Shown: positions 18,421 to 29,555, numbered from the stretch's first letter. The stretch is 64,000 nt of DNA from Lepidostoma basale (GCA_022606425.2 JAHDVF020000445.1:186001-250000); one strand, 5' to 3'. Made by a program: numbers and translations. The notes: a model not told the origin generated them from the sequence alone.

Positions 18421-19309
18421 AGAAATTTTTAAATATATATATATATTTCTAGAAGTTTCGATTTTATGAAAGTGACATATTTCGCTTTTTCTAATGAGAT
18501 TTGATGTCTAAATAATAATAATAATTATTATTATTATATGCTAACTTTTAAAGCGCCATTTTTGGGATGAAATCGCCTCAAGGGCGCATTAAGACGTGTT
18601 TTAAATCTAAATATAAACGCCGCATCTGATTGATATTCGCGATCGATTAGAAAGTATAATAGAACAAAATATGCAAGTTTTAAATTGGGTATGAAATATG
18701 AAAAATATGTGTTTTCAGCTTAGATCTGAAGTCTGTCGGATCATTAATGCATCTGTTAGTTAGTTAGTTAAATAATATTACAATGTGGCATTTGATTGTG
18801 TTTCTAAGGATTTTTGGTACGTATTTGTCTCGTTAAATCACCACTGCGACCGAAGTTTCCATCTTTCTAAGTACGCATTTTTTAAACTATTATCCAAGGG
18901 GACACACAATCTAGGAATATCGAATGCCATAGCAAAGAAAGGGGGAATATCTTATAAAATGCCTCAAATACGCGTACTTCTAAATTCTCCTGTATTGAAA
19001 GCGATTCGTTTTCTAATCGATGTGGCAACGAATTAAGACCTTTTTAGATGCAGTTAAAGCGAATTCGTGAATACCCTAACGATAAGAGCAACAAAGGGAC
19101 AAGTTGCATAACCACATGTTTCATAGAAATATGAACATGAATACTCGTATTTCCTTTATGCATATTTGCTTCATGGACATTTCCTTCGTGCATATTTCCT
19201 TTGATTGTATTTTTTTGCATCATTTACATCAATTTGGCTCGTTCTGTAATAATTTTATATAAGAACCCTTCAATAAAATAATATTAAAATCTACAGTATT
19301 TTTTAACTA
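18421..19309. other. No recognised gene; J scrap and (TAA)n
   Basis: TTTCTAGAAGTTTCGATTTTATG near 18,448 resembles J. A self-complementary (AAT)n/(ATT)n microsatellite is at 18,510-18,538. An 83-codon plus frame (18,785-19,036) is unrecognised. Confidence 0.35.
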
Positions 19310-19312
19310 TAA

Positions 19313-19662
19313 AGTTCCAGTTACACCGGACCGCCATCAGCCGATACCGACACGTCACGCGTTTGCGTTGAGCAAATAATCGTTTTGTTTGTTTTGATGG
19401 TGTCTTGTTACTTTTAATTAATGCCGTTATATTTAAATTCCGAGATAATAGCCTTCTCTACGGCGAATTTAAATGGTAATAAAAATGGTATTACAATTTT
19501 ATGTAGGTAAAAAGTACAATTTTATGTAGGTATGTGCTTTCTTCGGCAACCCTCGACGGCGATTTTATGATAGCATTTGAGATAACAAGTCGGTGAGTTT
19601 TAAGGCTGTATTTATCGTGACGTGTTGGTATCGGCTGATAACTGTTCAGTGTAAATGGACCT
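19313..19662. mobile_element. PIF/Harbinger-like MITE
   Basis: 350 bp with imperfect terminal inverted repeats of about 46 bp. The left one reads TTACACCGGACC and CATCAGCCGATACCGACACG; the right one, reversed, TTTACACTGAACAG and ATCAGCCGATACCAACACG. Flanking TAA at 19,310-19,312 and 19,663-19,665 fits a 3-bp TWA duplication. It is non-coding, with an internal direct repeat TACAATTTTATGTAGGTA (near 19,491 and 19,514). Confidence 0.65.
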
Positions 19663-19737
19663 TAAAACGCACTTTTTTACACTGAAAATTCAACCAAAAA
19701 TTGGTTTGCGTCTTATAATTCAAGTATTATCCTCTTT

Positions 19738-19803
19738 CATCCTCTCTGCCTACCCCTTCGGTAAAACGGCGTGATGGTAAGTTAGTTAGCTAGTAAGTTA
19801 GTT
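19738..19803 (+). mobile_element. RTE-A extreme 3' end
   Basis: Only the last 60 nt: CCTCTCTGCCTACCCCTTCG, ACGGCGTGATGG and a TTAG tail. Confidence 0.75.
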
Positions 19804-20207
19804 AGTCCTATATTCTGTAGAAGGGCACAGCCAAACAACAAATAATTTCACACATGATCATTCTTTCATATATACTTATGAAATGACTCAGCCAAATACC
19901 ACACTTAGAAATCACGCTTTTTCATTAAGAATTCTGGCATATTTTGCTTGGAATTGCGAGTGTAAACATGCAGGAGAGGCAAAACAAAATACGTGAGAGT
20001 TGTTATGAAATCTTCAACATTTGAATGGCAGCCGTTCCAAGGGGGAAGCTATTAATACAGAATCAGACGCTTGACCAAGACCAGAGAATATTTCCTGCCG
20101 AGGTAAATATCAAAATGAACAGTCTCGTATTTGTATTTTACTATCAAACTTTCCTTCATACATGTTCGTGTATTCATGTTTATTTTAACCCTACAGTGAG
20201 CGATTTT
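19804..20207. other. No recognised feature
   Basis: A 62-codon frame at 20,025-20,213 is unremarkable. No repeats noted. Confidence 0.35.
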
Positions 20208-20355
20208 TTTTAATTAACCAACTAACTAACCATCACGCCGTGTCTCCGAATGGGTACGCAGAAATAATGGAACGCCACACTGTTGTTTCCTTACATACTT
20301 CTTTCACTTGTCATGAACGCACGTCGATTTTTTCGACGTTCTCTATTTCTAGTTC
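20208..20355 (-). mobile_element. RTE-A 3' fragment
   Basis: (ACTA)n then CCATCACGCCGTGTCTCCGA; an internal deletion removes the MTRCMNVEEA region. Confidence 0.7.
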
Positions 20356-20357
20356 TA

Positions 20358-21145
20358 TTTATATAACTAACTAACTAAGTAACCATCACGCCATCTCCCC
20401 GAAGTGGTAGGCAGAAAGAATGAATTGCCACACTTTTCTTTCCTGACATATTTTTATCGATTCCTTCATACATCGTGTCATGCACGCGCGTCGATTTCTC
20501 TGACTGCTCACGTGGCCGACATTAAATATTTGATTTATTTGATCATGCCAAGTTTTCCTCGGTCTTCCTCTTTTACTAGTTTTCCATTTACATCGTTATC
20601 ATATACTTTTTTTTGCCATTCTTTCTTCATTCATTCTTTCCATGTGTCCAAACCATTTTATTGTTCCTTTTTTATAACACCATTTTTTATAACACCATCA
20701 TTCGCACCGCATTCACTTCTTATATTTTCATTCGACACTCTATCATACACAGTATGAGTATTCACACATTCGTCTAAGAGATCTTATTTCTACTGCATTT
20801 ATTCTAGTTTCATCCTTTTCATGCGTTTCATGCTTCCCTTCCATACATAAGACTCGGTACAAGAACACCATTGTGCACTGCCATTTTAGATTTTTTTTTA
20901 TTTTTTTGTTTGCAATGACTACATTATGTGCACCATTCACTTTGTTGCCTGCCCCATTAATATTTTCTATGTACATCGTTAACATATACTTACTCTACCA
21001 TTCTTTCTTCGTTTATTATTTCCATGTGTCTAACCATCTGATGATCCTTTCATAAATTTGTTCATAACACTTATTTCCACTGCGTTCACTTCTTATATTT
21101 TTATTCGACACTCAGATTTTCCTCACATTCGTCTAAGAGTACACA
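20358..21145 (-). mobile_element. Two joined RTE-A fragments
   Basis: 20,358-20,965 is a long copy from the (TTAG)n tail back to NKVNGAHNVVIANKK; the frame 20,743-20,985 (80 codons) covers this inner end. From 20,966 a second minus copy begins again at the NVNDVN level and runs to about 21,145. The junction falls inside coding sequence, which suggests either a nested insertion or unequal exchange between repeats. Confidence 0.75.
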
Positions 21146-21937
21146 TAATTTTTAAACTTCAAAAATAATAATTAATGTTTGCTTTACATATGTACAGAAA
21201 GATAATAAAACTATATTTTCATATACTCGTACTTACTTTACAATTAATAAAAACAGTATATGGTTCTTATCATTGCACTTTTATAAGAATAATTATTTGA
21301 TATACGCAATAATATAAATGGCAGTAAATGATATTCTGGTGATTCAATGATGTAAACAAAAGAATAAAAACAAAATTAAATTAAGATTACCTTGATCAAT
21401 GATAATAAATTATTTTTATGTCAAACCGGATCAAATCACAAACGTCACCAACTCTTAACAAGCCAAACTTCAATTGCAAAATTCGTCGGTAAAACAGTTT
21501 CCTATTTAACCCACGTGGTTTATAAAAATATGGAACTAGATAAGACGTATAAACGACAGCACGTGGGTTACTGTTTATACCAATCATAACAAAAATATTA
21601 AGAAAAACTTCGATTGAAACATATTTGCATCAGAAAGCTCTTATGGGTAAGTACGTTTAATTATAATCAATGTTTTGTTCACACAACGTGCGATTTTTTA
21701 TATTAATTACTATGTATATTGTTAATTGAACAATGATGTAATACTCCATAAATAATAATTTTATATGAATGAAAATGTACGTTTCCTTGAAGTTTTATCA
21801 TTTATTTATTTATTTACTTGAAATAGTACACATGTACACAACGCATGTTCTAATGAAAACAATTAAACATTCAATTATAATAATAAGGTTTCAATATGTA
21901 AGGTTACATTTTGTTTACATATTTATTTTTAGTTTAC
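21146..21937. other. AT-rich, paired CACGTG sites
   Basis: No gene recognised. AACCCACGTGG (21,509-21,519) and CACGTGGGTTA (21,560-21,570) are extended E-box palindromes in inverted orientation about 50 bp apart. Two overlapping 60-65-codon frames are shadows of each other. Confidence 0.3.
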
Positions 21938-22775
21938 TGTGCTACTTGCAGACAACGAGCACGAACTGCTAGCCCTGGTGTCTAGTATGTATGAGGTATG
22001 CAAGTGATACGATTTGATGATGAATGTGAATAAGTCCAAAGTAATGATTTTCGAAAAAGAAGGAAGCATGACAGTCTGCAACATTAGTGTAAACGGTGAA
22101 AATCTGGAACAAGTGAATGAATTTGTTTATTTAGGAAGTATGTTTACAAAGGATGGGAGGGTGGAGAAGGATATTGAAAGAAGGGTTGGGGCAGGCAACA
22201 GAATAAATGGTGCACTTAAAGTTGTCATCGCAAACAAAAGCCTATTCAAAAAAGCCAAGATGGCAGTGCACAATGGTGTTCTTGTGCCGACCCTTATGTA
22301 TGGAAGTGAAGCATGGAACTGGCAAAAGAAGGATGAAAGTAGAATAAATGCAATAGAAATGAGATCTCTAAGACGAATGTGTGGCAAATCTGTATATGAT
22401 AGAGTGACAAATGCAAGTATAAGAAGTGAATGTGGTGCGAATGAAAGTGTTATGAACAAAATAAGAAAAGGGTCATTAAAATGGTTTGGACACATGAAAA
22501 GAATGAGTGAAGACAGAATGGTAAAGAAGGTATATGTAAACGGCGTGAACTGAGCTAGAAATAGAGGAAGGCCGAGGAAAACGTGGCACGATCAAATCAA
22601 TCAAATATTGAATGTCGGACACGTGAGGAGTCGGAGAAATCGACGTGCGTGCATGACAAGATGTATGATGTAGAGGAAGCGAGAGAAGTATGTCAGGACA
22701 GAACAGTATGGCGTTCCATTCTTTCTGCCTACCCCTCCGGGGAGACGGCATGATGGTTAGTTAGTTAGTTAGTTT
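21938..22775 (+). mobile_element. RTE-A LINE, longest plus-strand copy
   Basis: Part of a non-LTR retrotransposon polyprotein, downstream of the reverse transcriptase palm. A VLLADNE-like remnant of the YADD box lies at about 21,940. The frame 22,014-22,553 (179 codons) shows NVNKSKVMIFEKEGS, VNEFVYLGSMFTKDGR, NRINGALKVVIANK, PTLMYGSEAWNWQKKDESRI, RRMCGKSVYDRV and KWFGHMKRM. An in-frame TGA (22,551) precedes RGRPRKTWHDQINQ, and a one-base deletion near 22,668 breaks MTRCM. The element ends GGGGAGACGGCATGATGG plus (TTAG)n (22,757-22,775). This is the reference copy for the family in this window; it is inactive. Confidence 0.9.
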
Positions 22776-22794
22776 ATTTAATTCTATTCTAAAT

Positions 22795-23010
22795 TTTTTA
22801 TGCTCTGCACACTTTTGACATCCTCCGGTATATCTTCATAAATTTTAAATGTTTTATACATAAGAGAACTCTGAGATCTGTTTCTGAATGGGAGCCTTAG
22901 TTTATTTTTATTTCTTGTTTCATATTGATGTTCAGGTTGGTTACTTTTTATCTTCCTTAAAAATTCTTGGGAGGTGTGTCCACTGACAATTTTGTGAATG
23001 AATAAAAAAA
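22795..23010 (-). mobile_element. Jockey/CR1-type LINE C-terminus, other family
   Basis: On the minus strand a continuous stretch encodes SGHTSQEFLRKI, HQYETRNKNKLRLPFRNRSQ and YKTFKIYEDIPEDVK. The pattern H.Y.TR.K..L..P......S....FK.Y..IP..V is the usual end of Jockey/CR1-like polyproteins. It is unrelated in detail to the (ATTTG)n family. Confidence 0.7.
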
Positions 23011-23039
23011 ATTTGATGATTTTTGGTAATCACAATCAT

Positions 23040-23290
23040 GTCATTACAATAAAATATAATAACATTTCTAAAAAACTGGCGTTATCATGCGTATTAATTA
23101 TTAATATTGTTTCTTTATTTTTCATTATCATTAGAGTATTGTTGCAATATAAAAATTATTTCGACGAAATGACTAATTCGATTTGGCATGAAACCACGAG
23201 TGACCCAAAGAGCCATGAAAAGAATAATCTTATAGACAGAGATAGGAACAATACGGTGAGAGAAAAAATACAAGGTTATTGATACCATCA
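23040..23290 (+). mobile_element. J end plus RTE-J scrap
   Basis: 23,050-23,105 resembles the J end (TTTCTAAAAAACTGGCGTT). 23,195-23,280 encodes a QRAMKRI...EIGTIR..KKYK-like piece of the RTE-J block (compare 37,298-37,395 and 47,400-47,450). A 94-codon frame spanning both is accidental. Confidence 0.4.
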
Positions 23291-23608
23291 ATAAACCAAT
23301 TAAATCATAATATTTTTTCTAAAGATATCACAAACAAAATTAATGTTTGAGGCATCTATTGAGAACTTTAATAAGAATTTTGTTTCTATTTACCAATTTA
23401 TTTAAAAATAAAGAATTCGTTAACACTGTAAAAAATTCAATTTTTAGTATTATACCTTACAAATAAATTTGTTCCAATGACAATTTGAATAAATTCTTCA
23501 ATAATATTTTTAAGTTTTTGCTGGTGTTGGATTGTTTTAAGTGCCTTATTTCAGTTAATTAATAAAAAAACGGTGGATTCGTGGAATCTAAATAAAAAAA
23601 AAACACAA
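23291..23608. other. AT-rich DNA without feature
   Basis: Contains polyadenylation-like AT sequence but no recognisable element. Confidence 0.35.
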
Positions 23609-23925
23609 ATGTCCGTATCATCCAGTTGACGACAAGTGCACCATCTAAAAGAACATTATGTGTTGAAATTATATTATATCATTGAACGAGTATTTTATCT
23701 ATTAATATATTATTGTATTTTATCATTAATTTTATTTTATATAATTTGTTTAAGATTTATTTTGTGGACGTTGGAGTGTGTGGACGTATTAGTGGCGATG
23801 AGGTTCGCAACCCATCACACCGTGTCTCTCGCGGAGAAGGATGGAGTGCCTCGTTGGTTAGTGTGGCAGTCCATTATTTCTGCCTACCCTTTCGGGGAGA
23901 CGGCGTGATGATTAGTTAGTTAGTT
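23609..23925 (+). mobile_element. SINE-like family M, copy 2
   Basis: Starts near GTCCGTATCATCC, followed by GACAAGTGCACC and AAAAGAACATT, an AT-rich middle, the GC block GGTTCGCAACCCATCACACC, then from GTGTGGCAGTCCATT onward the RTE-A 3' end with CGGCGTGATGATTAGTTAG. The GGTTCGCAACCC segment is B-box-like but not canonical. Confidence 0.65.
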
Positions 23926-24020
23926 ACATACCTGAGGATGGAGGTCACCTCCTAAACATTGTGTATATATATTTTTATTATTATTTTATAAAGATATTTA
24001 ATAAATTAAAGTGGAAAATA
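23926..24020 (+). ncRNA. Hammerhead-like motif, family N
   Basis: CTGAGGA (23,932-23,938; a permitted base at the variable seventh core position), extra T, stem II GGAGG/CCTCC with loop TCA, then TAAAC in place of GAAAC, ATTGTGTAT. The G12 change should abolish activity. It directly follows an RTE-A tail. The downstream sequence AATATTTAATAAATTAAAGTGG matches 29,310-29,340. Confidence 0.45.
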
Positions 24021-24067
24021 TACAGTGTTGCATTTCAAATTTCAATCAATGCACCATTTACCTTGTA

Positions 24068-24320
24068 TCGACTCTAAATGGCAATGGGCATGTTACGCAG
24101 ACAGGGGTTTGAATGACCAATGGAACAGAAGACTGCTTACTTGGAGACCATGGTCCGGCAAAAGAAGTGCAGGAGGCCCCACCTACGATGGAAGGATGGC
24201 ATGAACTGACACTTTGGAGTAACTTGAATGTATGTAGTATATACTCGTACAATACAGAGTGGCATAAAAGCAGATATAGGAGGCATTTGTCTAGAAGGTG
24301 ATGAAAAAAAGCAGAAGAAT
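24068..24320 (+). mobile_element. RTE-F LINE terminus
   Basis: Encodes LKWQWACYADRGLNDQWNRR, LLTWRPWSGKRSAGGP, then decays with stops, ending in an AAAAGCAGAAG-type tail. The LKWxWAxH..WRPWxGKRSxGRP order is characteristic of the RTE group. Confidence 0.7.
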
Positions 24321-24328
24321 AAAAATAA

Positions 24329-24820
24329 AACAACAACAAACCATCACGCCGTTTCCCCGTAGGGGTAGGCAGAGAGAATGGACCGCCACACTATTATATC
24401 CTGAACTACCTCTCTAGCTTCCCCCACATTCATACAGCGTGTCATACACGCACGTTGATTCTTCCAGCTTCTGACATGACCATGTCATGTTTTTCTCGGT
24501 CTACCTCTACTCCGTACTCCCTTACATCGTTAACGTATACTTTTTAAACTATTCTTTCTTCACCCATTCGCTCCATATGTCCGAACCAACGCAGCGATCC
24601 TTTCGTATAACCGTATTTTGCTCTATTTTCCTTTCTAATATCAGTATTTGAGATTCTGTCGTACATCGTTCTACCACAGTCTTAGAGACCTCATCTCTAT
24701 CGCATTTATTCTGCTCTCATCTTTCTTCTGCCAGTTCCATGCTTCGCTTCCATACATAAGGGTTGGGCCAGAACTCCATTGTGAACGGCCATTTTCGCTT
24801 TCATTGATAAATTATTGTTT
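24329..24820 (-). mobile_element. RTE-A LINE fragment with (TTG) tail
   Basis: CAACAACAAACCATCACGCC at the plus-strand left end, back to GAACGGCCATTTTCGCTTTC. Coding motifs are readable but the frame is interrupted by several indels, including a loss between RTTVYDRIS and RRM. Confidence 0.8.
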
Positions 24821-25420
24821 GTATAACACAAATGAATACGTAGTAAACCTTTGAAATGGTGTGAATTTCTTATGAAATTGGCGCATGAATTTTTATCAGA
24901 ACCACCATTCGAAAAACACACTTTTTCTTTTATTTTCATTTTCTAAAAATCACGGTAATTTTTATTTTAAAATATCATTAACCCCATTGGGTAAGGGAAT
25001 TTGAATTTTCCGTAAAATCGGGAAATTTCCGAGTTCTTCAGTCAATTCCTCCCCCCTCAAAATCGTAATCAAAACTTTAATTAAGATCTCAAAATTTAAT
25101 GCGACTCCTGTTTCATAATGCAACCGGAGAACGAAACAGCCGTCACTCGTTTCATAAAATGGTAATTTTTGAAGATGAATATTTCAGTGCGGTTATAGTA
25201 CCAAAGGCATCGTCCTAACAAAAAATTACTTTTTATGAATGAGAATTTTTAAATAATGGTAAAAACAGCTAATTATATAAATCATTTCATGTTTTTAATG
25301 ATTATTCATTATTATTGCATTTTAAATCATGATATACGAATATGTAACATACATTTTTTTAATATTAAAGTGTAAAATTGAAAAAAAATAACTATGTTTC
25401 AAAAATTATTAATTTAGAAA
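24821..25420. other. Single-copy DNA without recognised gene
   Basis: 24,960-25,210 is slightly GC-richer and not shared with other parts of the window. Nothing assignable. Confidence 0.3.
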
Positions 25421-25880
25421 TTTGAAAATAACTTTGTTTACAATCCAAAAAATATTAAAAAACACGGAAGTTATTTATTTTATTTAAAACTCTACTTTTA
25501 GTCTCTCGCAAATTAATTTCTATATAAAATATGTATTTTCTAATATCATTTTATTATTATTTATTATTATTGTTTGATATTATTTATTAGTTATCACTGA
25601 CAAAAAATAATTATTAGTGCTTATAACAATTAGCCAAGGTTGATTTTTAAATTTAAATTTACCTATTGTTCCTTTGTATTATATCGAATTTTAAATGCGT
25701 TTTTTTTATATCAGTCTTTATTTGTTTAGTTTTTGTTATATATTTAAACATGAAGATGGAGGTATACTCCGAAACATGTCGTATTTTTTAATATTTTGTA
25801 GATTATAAACCAAGTTGTTTTCAATTTCCTGTGTATTTTTATGGAAATCCACAGTATTAATGCTTTAGCTTTCAATAAGT
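25421..25880. repeat. Family C element, copy 2
   Basis: The left arm is reduced to 25,421-25,470 (ATAACTTTGTTTACAATCCA). The right arm 25,640-25,880 is fuller. The motif at 25,745-25,790 (+) reads ATGAAGA, extra T, GGAGG/CTCC, GAAAC, ATGTCGT. C3 is changed to A, so probably dead. Confidence 0.55.
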
Positions 25881-26342
25881 TATATATATATAGTTATATA
25901 AGTATATTACATATATACATCATTCATTTAGTGATATGATTATACCATAGATAGCTAATAATGATAATCAATAAACTAATAAAATACAGTAATTAAATCA
26001 TAATTAAAAACAATAATAATTCGGCTAATTGCAAAGCTAGGTTTTTTGCAACTAATTCACATTTGTTTTTTTTTCTTTAATTTTTGTCTCATTAAACCTT
26101 AATCTTCTGCTTGTAGGGGATACTGGACCCACCACAACTATACACAATCGCAGAATGAACAATAGCTATTTTAATTAGCACAGCTAAAGCCGGTCATCGA
26201 GCCATTTGGTAGAAAGGAACTGCTGGAAGCAAAATGCGAGGATCTTGGAATATCATCACCAAGCAGAAAAATATTTGGACGATATTTCTCACGTTAGAAT
26301 CACTACCTAGGACTTGTGGTAAGCCATTATATCATTTATAAT
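25881..26342. other. No gene; possible LINE scrap
   Basis: 26,205-26,265 (GGAACTGCTGGAAGCAAAATGC) resembles the LINE terminus at 43,450-43,490. The rest is AT-rich. Confidence 0.3.
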
Positions 26343-26848
26343 ATCAACTAACCATGACGCTGATTCACCGGAGGGGTAGGCAGAGGGGATGGCCCGCCGT
26401 ACTGTTCTGTTCTGACATACCTCTCTAGCTTCCTCTATATTCATACATCGCAACACGCACGTTCATCGATTTTCCGACTTCGAATGTGGCCACCTTTCAG
26501 TATTTGGTTAATTTGGTCATACCATGTTTTTCTTGGTCCTCCATGGTTGCTTTTTCCACTCATACTACTTGTATACAACATTTTAAATATACTTCTCTCG
26601 TCCATTCGTTCCATATATCCAAACCATCCCAGAGAGCATTTTTAAATATTACTTAAGATCCAATTACCCTCAACATTTCTTCCTTATTTCGCCGTTTGGA
26701 ATTTTAACAACATATATCGTTTTCCCGCACATTATTCTCAGTGATTTCATTTCAATGACATTGATCCTACTCTCTTCCTTTTTTGCCAGATCCAAGTTTC
26801 ACTTTTATACATAAGGGCTGGCATTAGAACTCCATTATCATTTATGTT
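26343..26848 (-). mobile_element. Old RTE-A-related fragment
   Basis: Follows the RTE-A order from CATGACGCTGATTCACCGGA to AAGGGCTGGCATTAGAACTC but is strongly diverged, with a small AT-rich insertion near 26,640. Belongs to the GAGCGTGCATG-type subfamily. Confidence 0.7.
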
Positions 26849-26931
26849 AATCCAAAGCCTTATTTTCGTATTTGAGGTTTTGATTCAAATTTTCTTAGGC
26901 AAGCCGGGCTTCTAGGCTTCTATGGGAGTAC
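26849..26931 (-). mobile_element. hAT-like element, left end only
   Basis: On the minus strand GGCGGTACTCCCATAGAAGCC, GGCTTGCCTAAGAAAATTTG and AATCAAAACC match 13,880-13,940 closely. The rest of the element is absent. Confidence 0.7.
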
Positions 26932-28144
26932 CGCCTCAGCTCGCGCGGTTGAAGTGATAATTTTTTGCTACAGACAGGAAACATTATACAGACGGACGTT
27001 TAAATCCCAAATGCGTACTGACAAATTGACGCGCCAGCTAGGGAAGGAAACCTCTATAAAAATCCTTAGAGAAGGCAACGGGAAACCAATCCAGCAACAC
27101 TAACCGGGAAATCACTGTGCTGATAAAACATTTGCCACAGTGATCGTCGGGGATATCTAACACGGCAATATTAAAAATATAAAAAAATGTGTAAAGCAGC
27201 GAGAAACTACCATATTAATCTGTCCGGTAATGATTTTTTCTGAACTCCATAGAATAAAAATAATTCAATGCCAAATCATAGAATATGAAATTATAATATA
27301 CTTTTACTGAAGCACTACTACAAAAAATCTTTTTTTCTATTTCAAAAATAGTCAACCATTGATCTATCAGAATAGATCATAAATTTATTGAACAAAAATG
27401 CGATTATATCAAGATAAATGAGAATTAAAAAATCTTCTTTTATTTTTCTAAAATTATCGAACTTTATTTTATTTTTAAATTACCCATTAATCGCAGCCAG
27501 CTGACATTAAAAGGTTGACAATCAACATGATAGTGATGACGTCACAGAATATTTAAAATGTGAATTTCTCTGTCGGTATTACAGTTACATTGTTAAAAAC
27601 TTCGAACATTTATGACAAATAGTTCACTAATACTCTAGTATCATAGTATTTGGAAATAAAATGAGGTTTTTTTTGTAGGTGCAACCGTACCTGTACTGTC
27701 ATACCAAGTGAATTCCCAAAAACGTGAACCAGCAAAAAAAAATATAATTGATATGAAATGAAAAGTTTATTCCGCCAGATGACCGATGGGTATTTCGACA
27801 TCGCAGCTTGGCTTCCCATAAATCCACATCCAAGCGGCAGCAGTGCCCGGTAAGAGTCGTTTCAGAACATTCATGGACCGAATTCCCAGATTTGAAATAC
27901 GTCCCGACCATCCGTTCCCCTCAGCATCCCGTAAAGATCGCTAAACTTGAAACATGTGCACTTAATCGGCGATATTTTAGTTCAGTCCAGCGGTCCACAA
28001 GCAATAATTATTCCTTGTAAGTATACACACTCAAATAACTTCTAAAGCATTCAATAAAAATAAGAATATGATTCATAGAAAATTTGATTTAAAATTGTAT
28101 TAAAACTGAAATCGAATACCATTTTAAATAATCTTCTTATTATT
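26932..28144. other. Mostly unassigned; ORF at 27,808-28,020
   Basis: 27,050-27,110 (GAAGGCAACGGGAAACCAAT) resembles the non-coding end of some arthropod LINEs. The frame 27,808-28,020 (70 codons, MASHKSTSKRQQCPVRVVSE...) lies in GC-richer, apparently single-copy DNA, but no domain or splice partner was seen. Confidence 0.25.
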
Positions 28145-28548
28145 ATTATTACTTTTGTCCTGTCACACCTCCGTAGTGCATAGGGCTAAAGGAACCTTCT
28201 TCACCCGACTCTATCGCATGCCTGATGCCTAACATCATCCCAAGTGAGACCTGCTGCCTTAACCTCATCCTGCAGGGCTCTTCTCTAGGTGGTTCTAGGT
28301 CTACCCCGCTTTCTATTTCCCCCATAAGGGACCAGTCTAGTGCGCCCTGAGCGATGCAGGCTGGTTTCCGTCTCCGAGTGTGACCGATCCACTGCCATTT
28401 GCGTCCAGCGACTTGTTCTCTAATTGGCTTATCGCCTGCCATTTTAAATATTGAGCGAAGGCACCTATGTTTAAACACCTGGATTTTACCAATACCAATT
28501 ACGTCCGCGGTAGATTTCCAAGTCTCACATCCGTACAGCAGTACTGTG
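28145..28548 (-). mobile_element. RTE-G LINE C-terminus
   Basis: VLLYGCETWKST-like sequence at 28,520-28,548 leads into the frame 28,149-28,478 (109 codons): MFKHRCLRSIFKMA, KPIREQVAGRKWQWIGHTRR and a long tail. The RxWxWIGHxxR block after YGCETW marks the region downstream of the RT palm. One frameshift is needed near 28,478. Confidence 0.75.
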
Positions 28549-28880
28549 TGTTATGAACAAAATAATGAAATTATCATTAAGATGGTTTGGATACATGGGA
28601 AGAAAGAATGAAGAAATAATGGTAAAATAATTATATGTTAACGATATAAATGGAACTAGTAAAAGAAGAAGGCCAAGGAAAACTTAGCACGATCAAATAA
28701 ATCAAATATTGAATGTCGGCCACGTGAGGAGTCAGAGAAATCGACGCGCGTGCATGACACGATGTATGAATGTTGAGGAAGCGAGATAAATATGTCAGGA
28801 AAGAAAAGTGTATCAGTCCATTCATTCTGCCTACCCCTTCGGAAAGACGGTGTGATGGTTAGTTATTTAGTTAGTAAGTT
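28549..28880 (+). mobile_element. RTE-A LINE 3' fragment
   Basis: Starts MNKIMKLSLRWFGYMGRKN-like, in-frame stop after ATGGTAAAATAA, RTE-A motifs to the end GACGGTGTGATGG and an imperfect TTAG tail. Confidence 0.85.
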
Positions 28881-28904
28881 TATATTATTTTTATAAATTT
28901 ATAA

Positions 28905-28948
28905 ATTTGAGGATGGAAGTCACCCCCGAAACATGTTGAGTTCATATA
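28905..28948 (+). ncRNA. Hammerhead-like motif, family N copy 2
   Basis: TTGAGGA, extra T, GGAAG..CCCCC (stem II weakened), GAAAC, ATGTTGAG. The element continues after the RTE-A insertion at about 29,302. Confidence 0.4.
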
Positions 28949-29289
28949 ACTAACTAACTAACTAACTAACCATCACACCGTCTCTCCGAAAGGGTAGGCA
29001 GAGAGAATGGACCGCCACACTACTCTATCCTGGCAAACCTCTCTAGCTTCCTCCACATTCATACAACGAGTCATACACGCCCGTCGATTCCTCTGACTTC
29101 TAACATGACCAACCTTTAAAATTTGATTAATTTGGTCATGCCATGTTTTCCTCGGTCTGCCTCGACTTCGTACCCCATTTACATCATTAACGTATACTTT
29201 TTTAACCATTCTTTCTCCATCCATGCGTTCCATATGTCCGAACCAACGCTGCGATCCTTTCATAATTTTGTTCATAATACCTTCCTACC
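28949..29289 (-). mobile_element. RTE-A LINE 3' fragment inserted in family N
   Basis: The minus frame 28,973-29,275 (100 codons) is intact over MNKIMKGSQRWFGHMERMDG, RGRPRKTWHDQINQILKVG and RNRRACMTRCMNVEEAREV. Flanks GAGTTCATATA (left) and GAGTTTATATA (right) fit an 11-bp target duplication with one mismatch. One of the best preserved 3' ends of the family. Confidence 0.85.
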
Positions 29290-29301
29290 GAGTTTATATA
29301 T

Positions 29302-29555
29302 AGTTATTTAATTGAAAATATTTAATAAACAAAAGTGGAACAATGAAATTTACTTTATTAACGCTTATTCTTAAATAAAGCAATTAATTTTGTTCTATTC
29401 TGTTTAAACGTTAGCTCAAGAACACGTGTAAAATCTTTCATACGATGGATGCAAAATTTACTATTACGAGAGCATGGAGCAATAAATTCAAACGCGAATG
29501 CAATGTGTAGTTTTTGAGTCGATACAATTAGGATTCTGCGAACAGTTCATTTATA
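29302..29555. other. Right part of family N plus spacer
   Basis: 29,310-29,345 matches 23,990-24,020; the remainder is unassigned. Confidence 0.35.

Noticed and set aside
22757..22775. Telomeric repeat
   Set aside because: The unit is TTAG, not TTAGG, is only a few copies long and always marks an RTE-A 3' end.
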